Origin: Hyaloraphidium curvatum
Taxonomy: Eukaryota > Monoblepharomycota > Hyaloraphidiomycetes > Hyaloraphidiales > Hyaloraphidiaceae
DNA: 64,000 nucleotides
NCBI GenBank assembly: GCA_025558095.1
Contig: JAIVFI010000029.1
Coordinates: forward strand, 248,001 to 312,000
Reading direction: 5' to 3'
Part shown: positions 1 through 9,700 of the stretch, piece after piece
How positions within the stretch are numbered: position 1 is the stretch's first letter
How the letters are laid out: the number at the start of each line of letters is the position of its first letter
The notes under the pieces: generated by a model
Databases searched by the model: none
Seen by the model: only the letters and a program-made list of their open reading frames with translations
What the model was told of the DNA's origin: nothing
Position numbers and translations under genes: made by a program

Positions 1-345
1 GGCGTCGATTTCGGCGAGGAGGGGGGAGGCGTCGAGGTGGCGGCGGACGATGTTGCGGAGGACTGGCGGTAAACGGGGTGGAGGGCAGGCGGTAGACAGG
101 ACGTTCAAGTCCGCAGTTCCGAGACCACGTTTCGGCGTCGTTCAGAGCACGGAGGACATCAGACGCCCCGTCTATCCTTCATTGGCATTGCGACACGCAC
201 CATTGTCGTCCTCGTACTGGTTGCCAAGCTCCGGAGGGGCTTGCAGGAAGCCGTGGGTCCCCGAGGCAAACTGGCGTGCCTGGGCTGGGGGAGCCTGAAG
301 AGCCGGCGCCGGTGCCGGAGCCGACTCGTGCGCAACTGCCGCCAT
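1..345 (-). CDS. N-terminal fragment of an unknown protein (gene runs off the left edge)
   Basis: A minus-strand start codon at 345-343 opens a 48-codon exon (345..201). It is followed by a GTGCGT donor at 200, a 138-nt intron and a CCGCCAG acceptor, and then an open exon 62..1 that continues past the window edge. The joined product is about 69 residues: an Ala/Pro-rich start followed by an acidic Tyr-Glu-Asp-Asp stretch and a charged helix containing LRNIVRRHLDASPLL. I do not recognise the family. The intron length is larger than the local norm, so the splice is provisional. It lies head-to-head with the epimerase-like gene starting at 519, so the 170 bp between them should be a shared promoter. 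A different upstream start cannot be excluded. Confidence 0.4.
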
Positions 346-518
346 GCTTTCCGGACTGGAGCAAGGAGCCGAGGAAGCGCGGGAGACGAGTGAGCTGCAC
401 GTAAGTCCCCCAAGAGGACGTTTGGCAAGCCGGACTTGGGCCGGACTTCGCAAGTCCGGACGCCACCCAAACATTCGGCTTCGGCACAATCCTCGAATCG
501 GTTCCGCGATCTAACAGA

Positions 519-1511
519 ATGAGCAAGCCCAAAACCGCGTTCATCACGGGTGCCAACGGCTTCATCGGCAACGCCGTGGCCAAAGCCTTCCGCCGCGCCG
601 GGTGGACGACGTATGGCCTCATCCGACGGCAGGAAGATGCAGCGGACCTCGCGATGCACGAGATCTACCCGATCATTGGAAATCCCGGATATCTCTCGTT
701 CTTCGACGCGTTGGACGCGCTCGGAGCTCCTGCGTTCGACGTGGTCGTCTCGAACACCGAGGACTGGAACGACCTTGGGGGACACCTCGCACTAGTGCGG
801 GCCATGCTCCAGGCGCTCCTCAGCCGTGACGTACAGAAAACAAGTGGAATCACGCGTCCCTTGGTCATGTTCACCAGCGGCTGTAAGGACTACGGGGAAA
901 TGGCCGAGGTGGACGGGGATCCTGGCCTTGCTCCACACACGGAAGACAGCCCGACCAACCCTCCCGAGGCCCTCGTCCCGCGGTGCTCGTTCGGACTGTC
1001 GCTCCTGCAACAGCGCAACGAGCTCTACGACACCACAGTCTTGCGTCCGACCATCGTCTACGGCCATTCCTCGAGCCTTTACGGCCTCCTCTTCAAGCTC
1101 GTATCCCAAGCCGACTCAATCTTGATTCTGAGGGCGAATCCAAAGGCCATCATGCACTCTCTTCATGTGGATGATTGCGGCGAAGCCTACGTTGCGCTGG
1201 CGGAGCATTCCGATCGCGCCGCCGTGGCCCAGCAGGCCTTCAATCTCTCGAACGCAACCTACGAGACGGCAAAGCAAGTCGGCGAAGCGCTCGCGCGCAT
1301 CTACGGCTTGAAAGTCGAGTTCAGAGCCCCGGATGCCACTTTCGGACTCGGTGACGTCGAGGGGTTGTTCAATTTCTCGCAATGGGTTGGGTCCGACAAG
1401 GTGCGGGCGCTAACGGGGTGGAAGGAACGGCGCCCGAGTTTCGTGGACGGGATTCGCGAGTACCGGCTTGCTTCGGAGGCGTTTGCAGCGGCCAAGCAGG
1501 GTCGCCGTTAG
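519..1511 (+). CDS. NAD(P)-binding epimerase/dehydratase-like protein
   Basis: A single-exon 330-residue protein of the extended SDR (NAD-dependent epimerase/dehydratase) fold. The dinucleotide-binding glycine motif TGANGFIG lies at residues 10-17. A later LRPTIVYG segment matches the family's substrate-side strand, and a C-terminal region follows. Length is normal for the family. The usual catalytic Tyr-x3-Lys, expected shortly before LRPTIVYG, is not visible: that stretch reads CSFGLSLLQQR, with Phe and Leu where Tyr and Lys are expected. The protein may therefore bind nucleotide without classical SDR catalysis, or use other residues. Substrate unknown. It sits between a divergent fragment on the left and BOLA3 on the right. 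Confidence 0.8.
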   Translation: MSKPKTAFITGANGFIGNAVAKAFRRAGWTTYGLIRRQEDAADLAMHEIYPIIGNPGYLSFFDALDALGAPAFDVVVSNTEDWNDLGGHLALVRAMLQALLSRDVQKTSGITRPLVMFTSGCKDYGEMAEVDGDPGLAPHTEDSPTNPPEALVPRCSFGLSLLQQRNELYDTTVLRPTIVYGHSSSLYGLLFKLVSQADSILILRANPKAIMHSLHVDDCGEAYVALAEHSDRAAVAQQAFNLSNATYETAKQVGEALARIYGLKVEFRAPDATFGLGDVEGLFNFSQWVGSDKVRALTGWKERRPSFVDGIREYRLASEAFAAAKQGRR

Positions 1512-1544
1512 ATTGCTTCGGACGCCTTTGTAGTTTGCACCCTT

Positions 1545-1595
1545 TGCGAGGGGAGAGGGAGAGAGGCAGAAAGAGAGAGAGAGAGAGAAAGGCAC
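1545..1595. repeat. GA-rich low-complexity tract
   Basis: A purine-rich stretch dominated by GA dinucleotides lies just downstream of the epimerase-like stop codon and about 150 bp before the BOLA3 start. It is most simply a simple-sequence tract in untranslated DNA. I see no gene in 1512..1740. Confidence 0.7.
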
Positions 1596-1740
1596 TCCAC
1601 AGTTTGGAGGGGTGCTTCACCAGCTTCCGCCGTGCTTGGGAAAGCTAGGGAACCTTCGATGACGCCGCCTGTCAACAAGCGGTCTCGCCCATCGCTTCCC
1701 CCGGAGCCGCATCGCTGCCGCTCCCCGCCCTCCGACCGCG

Positions 1741-2150
1741 ATGCACGCCCTCCGCCGCCTCCCCTCCCTCTCCCGCGCCCTCGCCCGCCCGCTCTCCTCG
1801 ACCGCCGTCGCGCGGGACCGCCCTTCCCCGGCCCCGGTCTCCCCGCCCCCGGACGCGTCCTACGACCCGCGGGAGCGCGCTATCCACGAGAAGCTGGCAA
1901 GGGAGCTGGAGCCCGTCACCCGTCTCGTGGTGCAGGACATCTCCGGTGGGCCCTCTTGCGCCGTCGTCCCCCGCGCGAACGGCTGACGGTCGGGAAAGGC
2001 GGCTGCGGCGCGCAGTACGCGATCGAGGTGGTCTCCCCGCGCTTCGCGGGGCTGACGATGCTCAAGCAGCAGCGGATGGTGAACGAGGTGCTCAAGGAGG
2101 AGATCAAGGGGTGGCACGGGCTGCGGCTGTCGACGAGCGCGCCAAAGTGA
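1741..2150 (+). CDS. BOLA3: Mitochondrial BolA-like protein (BOLA3/Bol3)
   Basis: Exons 1741..1945 and 1999..2150 (53-nt intron) encode 118 residues. BolA3 helps deliver 4Fe-4S clusters, with glutaredoxin-5 and NFU1, to mitochondrial targets such as lipoate synthase. Residues 1-30 are rich in Arg, Leu and Ser without acids, typical of a mitochondrial targeting peptide. Splicing creates the family signature ISGGCG, whose cysteine is a conserved feature of BolA3. The C-terminal VNEVLKEEI then KGWHGLRL contains the conserved ligand histidine. Without splicing the frame hits a stop at about 1985, so the intron is well supported. Length fits BolA3. Confidence 0.9.
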
Positions 2151-2243
2151 CGGGCCGCGGCGGTGGAGGGCGCCGATCTCTATTCGAGGGCGGACGGCGG
2201 GACGCGTGGGGCTCCGCCGCAAGGGAGGATCGCCGTTGGCCGG

Positions 2244-3686
2244 CTAGAGGCCCGCCGCGGCGCGTAGCAGCGGGAGCACCGTGGCGTCCCAGTTGGCCTC
2301 CCACCTCCTCGCTGACCCCGGCGCGTACTCCTTCAGGACGTTGCTGCGCAGCCGATCCAACACGGTCGCGTCGCCGGGGAACCCCGAGAACAGTTCCACG
2401 AGGCACACACCCAGCGTCCTGCCCTCCCTCGCAAACACCACCCCGTCTACCCCGTCCCTGACCATCTCCCGCTCCAGGACGGAGTACCCCAGCGCCGCCA
2501 CCGGCACCCCCGCCCCGAACATGTCCACGACCTTCATCGGCAGGTCCAGCCCGCTCGAGCTGGCGTGCAAACAGACGCCGAGGTCCGCGCACCCGAGGAG
2601 GCGGGGGTAATCCGCCGGCGCGAGCCACGCGGTGCGGACGGCGCAGCGGCGCAGGGCGGAGGCGCGGAGGCGGGACTCGTACATGGCCTTCTGGGGGCCG
2701 CGGCCGGTGACGATGACTTCGAGGCGGGGGGCGGTCGGGGGGGCGCGGGCGTCGTAGTGCTCCAGGGCGGCGAGGAGCAGGGAAAAGTCCTCGTCCTCGG
2801 TCCAGGAGGTGGACGAGACGACGAGGGCGGGGCGGGTGGGGGAGCTGGGGTCGATGAACAGGTCAGGGGGCGCATCCGGGTTGAGCGGCGGTGGAAGCGA
2901 GAGAGAGGAGAGGAACGGGGCGATTTCCGAGGCGGGCAGGCGGGAAAAGGTCGACGGCGGGCGGTCGTACACCGTGACGACGGGCGCCCGCACCCGCATT
3001 TCTTGCCTGAGAAAGAGCCCCATGGCCTCGGTCACGGTGAGGTTGGCCCCGTCCGCGGCGTAGCGCCCCACGAGCCGCTCGTACGCCTCGGCGACGCGCA
3101 CCACGGGGCTGCCCGCGCCCATCTGCAGCGCCATCAGCGTGTACCCGAAATTGTGCCAGTCCACGATCAGGGGTGCACCGCGCAGCCGCGACACGGCGGC
3201 GAGCAGCAGCAGCGTGGGGATCGCGGGCGGCGTCTGGCAGAGCACGGCGTCGGGGCAGCCGGCGGCAAAGAGCAGCACGTACGAGAGCTGCAGCAGCTGC
3301 CCGGCCACCCTGGCCAATGCATGTGCCACGTAGCGCAGCTTGGAGGCGCCCGACGAGTCCAGACGCCTCGGCTGCGCGACCAGGAGGGCCCGGAGGGTGC
3401 CCTTCGCCTCGGCCTCAGCCAGATCGTCCAGCAGCGGCGAGCCGGCGTAGCCGACGAGGTCCACGGCGAACCCGTTGGCCAGCAGGCTGCGAGCGTGGTA
3501 CAGCATGCGCGGGCTGCGGCCGACGTCGCCGAGCACGACCACGAGGCAGCGCGGGCGGTGCCCTCTGGCGCGGCGTGCGGCGCGGGCGCGGGAGTTCCAC
3601 GCGCGGAGGGCGACCAGGAGGACGAGCAGGCACGCCGCGACGAGGAGCGCCGCGTTGGCCGCCAGGCGGAGTGCGGCGGGCAGCAT
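2244..3686 (-). CDS. ALG1: Chitobiosyldiphosphodolichol beta-mannosyltransferase (ALG1)
   Basis: An intronless 480-residue protein. ALG1 adds the first mannose from GDP-Man to dolichol-PP-GlcNAc2 on the cytosolic face of the ER, an early step of N-glycan assembly. A single N-terminal membrane helix (residues about 8-30) is followed by a GT-B glycosyltransferase with the family's LIVDWHNFGYTLM segment, a VVSSTSWTEDEDF motif in the middle and the donor-binding GLDLPMKVVDMFGAGVPVA near the C-terminus. Length is close to yeast Alg1. I chose the start at 3686 because it directly precedes the membrane helix; upstream in-frame codons overlap the divergent NDUFB3 gene. About 220 bp separate the two start codons. 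Confidence 0.93.
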   Translation of the reverse strand: MLPAALRLAANAALLVAACLLVLLVALRAWNSRARAARRARGHRPRCLVVVLGDVGRSPRMLYHARSLLANGFAVDLVGYAGSPLLDDLAEAEAKGTLRALLVAQPRRLDSSGASKLRYVAHALARVAGQLLQLSYVLLFAAGCPDAVLCQTPPAIPTLLLLAAVSRLRGAPLIVDWHNFGYTLMALQMGAGSPVVRVAEAYERLVGRYAADGANLTVTEAMGLFLRQEMRVRAPVVTVYDRPPSTFSRLPASEIAPFLSSLSLPPPLNPDAPPDLFIDPSSPTRPALVVSSTSWTEDEDFSLLLAALEHYDARAPPTAPRLEVIVTGRGPQKAMYESRLRASALRRCAVRTAWLAPADYPRLLGCADLGVCLHASSSGLDLPMKVVDMFGAGVPVAALGYSVLEREMVRDGVDGVVFAREGRTLGVCLVELFSGFPGDATVLDRLRSNVLKEYAPGSARRWEANWDATVLPLLRAAAGL

Positions 3687-3908
3687 TGGGGCGGGCGTGA
3701 TCGGTGGCCGTCTGCCGCGCGTCTGCCGAGCAGCACCTTCCCGCCGCCCCGCCCTCCGCATCGGCCATCCGGGCCCGGCCGCCCGCCGCCGCTTCTGCTG
3801 CTGTCTGCCGCTGACCCGCGGGGAGCAGGTGGGCGGACTGCACTCTCCGCCCGTCTGCCGCCTGACACCCTCCCCGCACCCCCCGCTGCGCGGCCCCCAC
3901 AACCAGCG

Positions 3909-4118
3909 ATGCCGCTCCTCCCGCCGCCGTTCCTGCGCGTGGCCACGCCGCCAAACTACAAAAACCACTGGGCGCGCCTCGACGCCTGGCGCTACCACCC
4001 CTACTGGCACCCGACTCGCGTGGCAATGAACGCCGCGCCGGGCTTCGGCATCGCGCTGGTCATCTTCGGCGGGTACCTGGCATACGAGCGCATGAACCCG
4101 GACCAGGGGCACCACTGA
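3909..4118 (+). CDS. NDUFB3: NADH dehydrogenase 1 beta subcomplex subunit 3 (NDUFB3/B12)
   Basis: A 69-residue single-exon protein matching the accessory complex I subunit B12 of the mitochondrial inner membrane. Family hallmarks are visible: a short proline-rich start, then WARLDAWRYHPYW (the WAR-EAWR-HP-F pattern), then the single membrane helix PGFGIALVIFGGYLAYE. It shows that the organism has a proton-pumping complex I. The gene is divergent from ALG1 and convergent with the kinase on its right. Confidence 0.88.
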   Translation: MPLLPPPFLRVATPPNYKNHWARLDAWRYHPYWHPTRVAMNAAPGFGIALVIFGGYLAYERMNPDQGHH

Positions 4119-4284
4119 TCGGACTTTGGGGGGGGATTCGGGGGGGATGGCCGGGATGCTGCGGGGACGCCCGCGGGGGTGGATCGTGCGTGGATGGCCG
4201 TCGTGGCTGCTCTACAATGCTCGTGCTCGTGCTCCGGCCGGTTTGCCGCGTGCCGCCTCCCTGTCTGCTCCTCCCATGCCGCCC

Positions 4285-5844
4285 CTATCCCGCGATCCGG
4301 CCCAGCCACCCGCGCAGGCCCTTGCCCCTTGTTGCCTCGCCCAGCGTCGCGTCCGACCCCTCCGTCTCGAGCGGCCTCTTGCCCTCCTTTGTGCCCGTCG
4401 CCCGGTCCCCGTCCCGCTCGCTGGGCGGGAGCAGTCCGACAAAGGGGTGCGCGGCGACCTGCTCGATCCGCGGGCGCCGCGAGGGGTCGCGGTCCAGCAT
4501 GCGCGAGAGGAGGTCCTTGATTTCTGGAACCGCGGTGCGTCAGTCGACTGCCGATCGGGAGCATCGGTCCACCCACCGCCGTCGTCGGGCATGGAGTCGG
4601 CCGGGAGCACGACCCTCGTGGCCGCACCCGCCTGCGCAAACTCGGGCTCGCGGTCGGGTCCGTACCGAAGCATGTACAGGATCACACCCAGCGCCCTTTC
4701 GCACGGACCGACGTCAGCCCGCCCGCCTTGCGCCTCCCCTGCACACGGCGACCCACCAGATGTCGTTCAGCTCCCCGTCAAAGTCGCCCCCCAGCGCCTC
4801 GGGCGCACCAAACATCGGCGCCCCCGCGAACCTCCGCACCCGCCCCTCCCCGGTCCCCCTCGCCGCCGAGAAATCCGCCACCTTGACCCCGTACCGCTCG
4901 TCCACGAGCAGGTTCTGCGGCTTGAGGTCGCCGTGCGCCACGCCCTTTTCGCGGTGCAGGAAGAGCACCGCCTCGGCGGCGCCGCGGAACAGAGTGCGCA
5001 GGGCTGTGGGGGGCAGGGATTCGTGCGAGCGGAGGCAGCCGTGCATGTCCATGAGGTTGATGCGCTTGTGCGTAGGCGACGGGGGCCGGAAGGAGAGCGA
5101 GGGTATGCTGCGGAGGAGCGGGTTGTCGGCCGTCCTGCACATGCGGGGCGAGAAGGGAGTGGGGAACGGCAGAAGCAGTGGGCAAGGAGCAGTGGGAAGG
5201 GCGGATGAGCGAAGGAGCAGAAGCCTGACGGCGTCCAACCCACCAAGGAGTCCCGCCGAGCTCCATGACGAGCATGCTCACGCAGTCGTCCCCAAAGTGG
5301 TCCAACAGCTCGACCACGCGCGGGCCCTGGCAGTGCCGCAGCATGGCGAGCTCCTGCGCGGCGCCGTACATGGCCAGGGTGACCTTGACCGCGACCTGTC
5401 ACGGCCGGCGCTCAGCCGAACAGCGGATGCACCCCACCCGCGGACGCTCACCGGCCGGCCGGAAGCCAGAGCATGCGACCTGAACAGCCTCCCGTTGCTC
5501 CCGCTCCCCACCACCCCGCCCTCCGGCCTCGCGTACTTGTCCGCGAACCCCTGCGGCAGCGGGTACCCTCCCCTCCCAACCTCTCCCACGATGTCGTCCA
5601 CCAACTGCTCGTACCGCGCATCGACCCTCCCTACGCGGCGCCACTCGGCCTGCAGCTCCGCGAAGCGGCGGGAAAAGTGCACCCTGCGGTCCTCCTTGGC
5701 GGGCGACGGCGGGGGGGCGGCGGGGCGCACGCGGGGGTTGCGGAGGGAGGGCGGCGAGCACGGGGGGACGGGCGTGGGAGGGTGCGGAGGCAGGCCGGCG
5801 GCGTGCGGGCCGTGCGGGGCCTCGCGGGCGAACGGGAGGCGCAT
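4285..5844 (-). CDS. Atypical protein kinase, CaMKK-like, with HGD and DFS motifs
   Basis: Five exons on the minus strand (5844..5452, 5395..5244, 5134..4757, 4695..4577, 4523..4285) give about 426 residues. The N-terminal 100 residues are Pro/Arg-rich and probably disordered. The kinase domain has a glycine loop GSGSNGRLF, a catalytic lysine in VAVK created at a splice junction, HGDLKPQN instead of HRD in the catalytic loop, DFS instead of DFG, GAPEAL as the APE motif, and DIWALGVILYML at the start of the large lobe, also formed by splicing. The tail DLLSRMLDRDPSRRP resembles the CaMKK/LKB1-type upstream kinases. Loss of the RD arginine and of the DFG glycine suggests unusual regulation. An in-frame upstream ATG at 6150 is possible but would consume the promoter shared with the next gene. 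Confidence 0.8.
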
Positions 5845-6213
5845 GGAGCGGGATGCCGGGGTGGACGGGGGTGCGACGGGGGGCGGGCGGGCGGGCGCTG
5901 GTGCGAATCCCGCTTGCGCGATGCAGCCGAATGCAATGCGCCGCGTGCGTCCGCGCGCCGGCAGGGGTCGCGGCGGTCGGCTGTGTGGCCGCGCGGGTTG
6001 GCCGCGACGGTGCGCTTCACTCCGCGGCCGTTCGGGCGACCGCCGCTCCGCGCCCCGCCATCGCCGCAGCACACCGCCCAAACACTGCTGCGGGGGAGGC
6101 GCGGCTGGAGAGACCGCGCGCCGCGCGATTCGCGGGGATTGCTTTGGCACAAGAGTTGTGTTGTTGACTTGATACGGAAAATCGGTCGAACCTTGAACAC
6201 GCGATCACGGAAA
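5845..6213. other. Divergent intergenic region, about 370 bp
   Basis: Lies between the start of the atypical kinase (minus) and the RGG-protein gene (plus). I see no separate gene. The kinase frame stays open upstream to 6150, but its residue content is biased like translated GC-rich noncoding DNA. The last 80 bp before 6214 are noticeably AT-richer, as expected for a core promoter. Confidence 0.5.
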
Positions 6214-6678
6214 ATGAAGCCGGATCCGTACAAGCGCCAGGCGTCGCGCCGCTACCAAGCCAAGGTTCGCGGAAGAGGCGGCAGCGCGGCTCCCGCCCGG
6301 GGAGGCGCCGGGCGCGGCCGCGGTCGCGGGCGCGGGGGAGGCGCCCGGGCCAACCTCGGCAGCAACGCGTTCCGCTTCGAGGACGAGAACGAGGGCGGCG
6401 AGCAGCAGCCCGACGAGGGGCTGGGCGAGAAGGAGCTGCTCAGGCTGGTGGAGGACGTGCTGGACGCGAACCGCGCCGGGGACGCGTTCTTTCGGCTCAA
6501 GGACGAGCTGGACTGGGGCAACCCCGGCGGCGGCGGGGACGCGGGACCGTCGGAGCTGGATTTTGTGGACATCGACTACGCGCTGGTGTGCGAGATGATC
6601 AACAGGCTGCCGCTGGAGGAGCGGTACGCGGGGATGGGCGAGACCAAGGGCGAGGCGGCGCGCGCACCCGCGATCTGA
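6214..6678 (+). CDS. Uncharacterised RGG-rich acidic protein, 154 aa
   Basis: A single-exon 154-residue protein that I cannot assign. The N-terminal third is basic and dominated by Arg-Gly repeats (residues about 20-45), typical of nucleic-acid-binding or nucleolar tails. A short NLGSNAFRFEDE motif follows, then an acidic linker. The C-terminal half looks folded, with two amphipathic helices (KELLRLVEDVLDAN and YALVCEMINRLPLEERY). It is convergent with THADA, only 53 bp stop to stop. RNA- or ribosome-related function is only an inference from the RGG segment. Confidence 0.75.
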   Translation: MKPDPYKRQASRRYQAKVRGRGGSAAPARGGAGRGRGRGRGGGARANLGSNAFRFEDENEGGEQQPDEGLGEKELLRLVEDVLDANRAGDAFFRLKDELDWGNPGGGGDAGPSELDFVDIDYALVCEMINRLPLEERYAGMGETKGEAARAPAI

Positions 6679-6731
6679 TGGCTTGACCTGCTGGTCGCGC
6701 GTCTATGTTCTCGGGCAGAACCACAACGGGC

Positions 6732-9700
6732 TCACTTGAACACCAGGCGATCCATCGCCTCGCGGATAGCCTCCAACCCGCCCTCGTCGGCCCCGTCGCC
6801 CTCGAGCGCAGCCACGATCCTCCGCCGGTACTCGTGGAAGTTCCTCACGCACCCCGCCATCTCCCCGAGCGGATACGCCGGGCCCGCCTTTTTCTTGTGC
6901 GCATTCTGCGCCACCGCGGCCTGATCGGCTTCGCCCGGCTGCAGCCGCACCCCCCTCTTCCGTGCCGAATCGAACGCCGCCTCCATCACCGCCACCGCGC
7001 ACTCGAGCCATGGCGTGACGGACCAATCGTCGTCCGGCGTGCCATCGGCGGGCATCCCGCGCAGCGAAAACAGCGCCGGCATCGCATCCGGGCCCAGCGC
7101 CACCATCGTGTCGACCAGCATGGGCAGCGTCGCCGTGGTGTTTTGCGGCAGCGGCCAGCCCAGCACGCCCTGCGCCGTGCGAGCGGCCGACTCGCGTACC
7201 GCCTCCGAGGGGTCGAACAGGAGCCACGCGGTGCAGGTCAGGAGCAGCCCCTGGCCGGGCAGATCGCCCGCTATCGCGGGCTCGCGCAGCGCGGCCGCGA
7301 CGGCGGCACGGGCGTCGTCCTCCTCCGAGTGGACCAGGTCCCACATCAGCTCCGCGAACCTCGCCCGCTCCGCAGGCGTCTGAGCCGGCCAGGTCGACGC
7401 CAGCAACACCGCGAGCGGCACCAGGAGCTGGTCCGTGTCGCGCGGATCGGCGCCCAGCCAGCGGTACAGCACCGCCGGCGGGGGCAGCACGTCCGCGGCG
7501 CTTTCCCGCGCGCCGGCGAGGAAGTCAAGCACGACGGCGGCAAAATGCTTGGGCAGGTCGCCGGCCAGCAGCCCGCCGCACGAGCGGGCGAGGTTCCTCC
7601 GTGCCCCTGCGGATCGGGGGCCGGCGGCTTCGAGGATCGCCCTGCATGCCTCCCAGTCGGATTTTGCGGTCGTCTCGTCAAAAACGTGCGGGGTGTCGGC
7701 GTCGCTGGCCCCGCGGACGAGCGCGATCTTGACCTGGTCGGCGCCCGGCATCGGGCCGGGCTTGGAAAGCACGGCGAGGGCGGCGGAGGAGACACGGTCG
7801 TCGGGACCGAAGCGGCGCGAGAGGCGGAGGAAGAGCGCGAGGTTCCACGGCGCCAACTGCGAGGGGTCGACCCCGGAGCACGCATCTCGGACTGCGTCTG
7901 TTCCACGCGTAATGTCAGTTCGATCCCCCGCATCCGATCCCCTTTTGCACCCACCGTCATGTCCGGGATCCATCTCCGAAAGCAGGTACTCGAATGCGTA
8001 CAGGGCACCGTGCTTGGAGTCCTCCCTTCCCTGCAGCAGCGAAGCCAGCGAGCGCACCCGATCCGCCCGCAGCGACTCGGGCGTCGTCGCCCACAGGGCT
8101 TTCGCCGCCATCTCGCGCACCTTGGCCGCCCTGCTCCCCGCCAGGACGGCCTGGACCAGGTCCGCCAGCTCCGTGAACGGCGCGGCGCGGTCGGGGTCCC
8201 CGCTCAGCGAAGCTTCCACCGCCGGGGGCTTGAGCCGCGAGAGCAGGACCAGCGCAGCAAACAGGTCCGACCCCGAAAGATCGCCGCTCTCCGCTGCGCG
8301 TGAGAGTATGCCGCGGATCGAAGCGAGCAGCTTCGGGTTCTGCTCGAAGAACGCGTCCGCCGCACGGATGCCGTACCGGTGCAGGCCCATGTCCGTGAAG
8401 GCGCGCGGGATCAGGGCGTGAGCAAAGAGGAACGTGGCGACGCGGGCGAGGACGGTCACGTCCGAGGACATGGCCTCCAGGGCGAGGATGAAGGCGCCTT
8501 CGAGGGGGAAGAGGGGGCCGATGATGGTGTCCTTGAAGATCCAGATCAGGACATTGAGGGCGTTCACCTGTTTGGCCATTGCGTGAATATCATGTAGGGA
8601 GCACGAGCAGGACCTCCCACCTTAACGGACTGCGCTTCCAGATCATCGTCCGTCGCCATCTTCCAGATCGCGTCCCTGCAAAAGTCCGCGACCTGCTTGC
8701 TCTTCTCTGTTCCCTTCATGATTCCCAGCAGGATCCGCGAGATGCCGGCGTACCGGTGATCGAGCCGCTCCACCCCACGCGAACGGAGCATGTCGATCGC
8801 GCGCTCCGCCGAGGCAAAGATCTTGGGGTGGTACGCCACGGAAGCCCGCCATGCCAGGCCGCAAATCGACGTGAACGCGAGCTCGAGGCTCGCGGCGGCG
8901 CCCCAGTGGCGGATCGTCAGCATGCCGTCCATGAGGAGGTCCATGAGCTCCAGGACCTCGGGCCTGGGTCCGGCATCCGTGCCGCAGCTGAGCCAGTTCT
9001 CGACGCAGAAGGTGGCCAGGGCCGCTGCGGCCTTGACGCTGCGCCACCAGATGTTGGTCGAGATGAGCCGCGTGTTCTTGAGCGCGCTCTGAAACGAGAA
9101 GCCGTTCTGCGCGTTGCCGTTCGGCTCCGCGTCACCGTCCGTCGCTGGCGCCTCGCCGTCCTCGTCCGCATCACTGTCGTCGCCGTCCTCGTCCTCGTCA
9201 AAATCGCCCTCCCCGACTACGTAAGAGGTCGACCCAAAAAAGGACATTGCCGTCCGAAGCGTCCCAAGCACAGGCTGCATCAACCGCTCAAGGACCCACG
9301 TCGGCGTGTCCAAGCCCAGGCGCCCGTCAATGATGACCGCCTCGCCTCGTCGGCGCTTCTTCCCGAAAGGAGAGCGCGGGTGCAGAAGAATGAGCTGCAT
9401 GGAATAGAGCAGCCCGTGCAGCTTCGGGTTTATGGATTCGAGCGGCGCGTTCTTCTCGGTCGTGCCCTTTGCTTCGTCGGCCACGTCGGCGACGAAAGCA
9501 AAGAGGGCCTCGCGGGCCTGTTCGGTCTGGGCCTTGCCAACCGGACCATCCTGCTCTTTGCCGGCGATATAGAATGCGATCGTCCGGAACAGCATCGCTC
9601 CTCGCAGCCTCTCGAGGCTCCTGCGATGCGACATGAGGGAGCGCGCGTATGCCGTCCACGCTTCCAGATTCAATCTTGGTCGCACGGCATTGAAGACAGA

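Noticed and set aside
1545-1595. CRISPR or satellite array
   Set aside because: It is a simple GA-rich tract without spacer structure; the DNA is eukaryotic.
2565-4118. 517-codon plus-strand frame across ALG1
   Set aside because: Shadow of the antisense ALG1 gene; only its last 69 codons (NDUFB3) have a recognisable protein pattern.
4126-6172. Long plus-strand frames of 360 and 660 codons over the kinase gene
   Set aside because: Antisense shadows with Arg/Pro/Ser-biased composition and no domain; the minus strand carries all kinase motifs in order.
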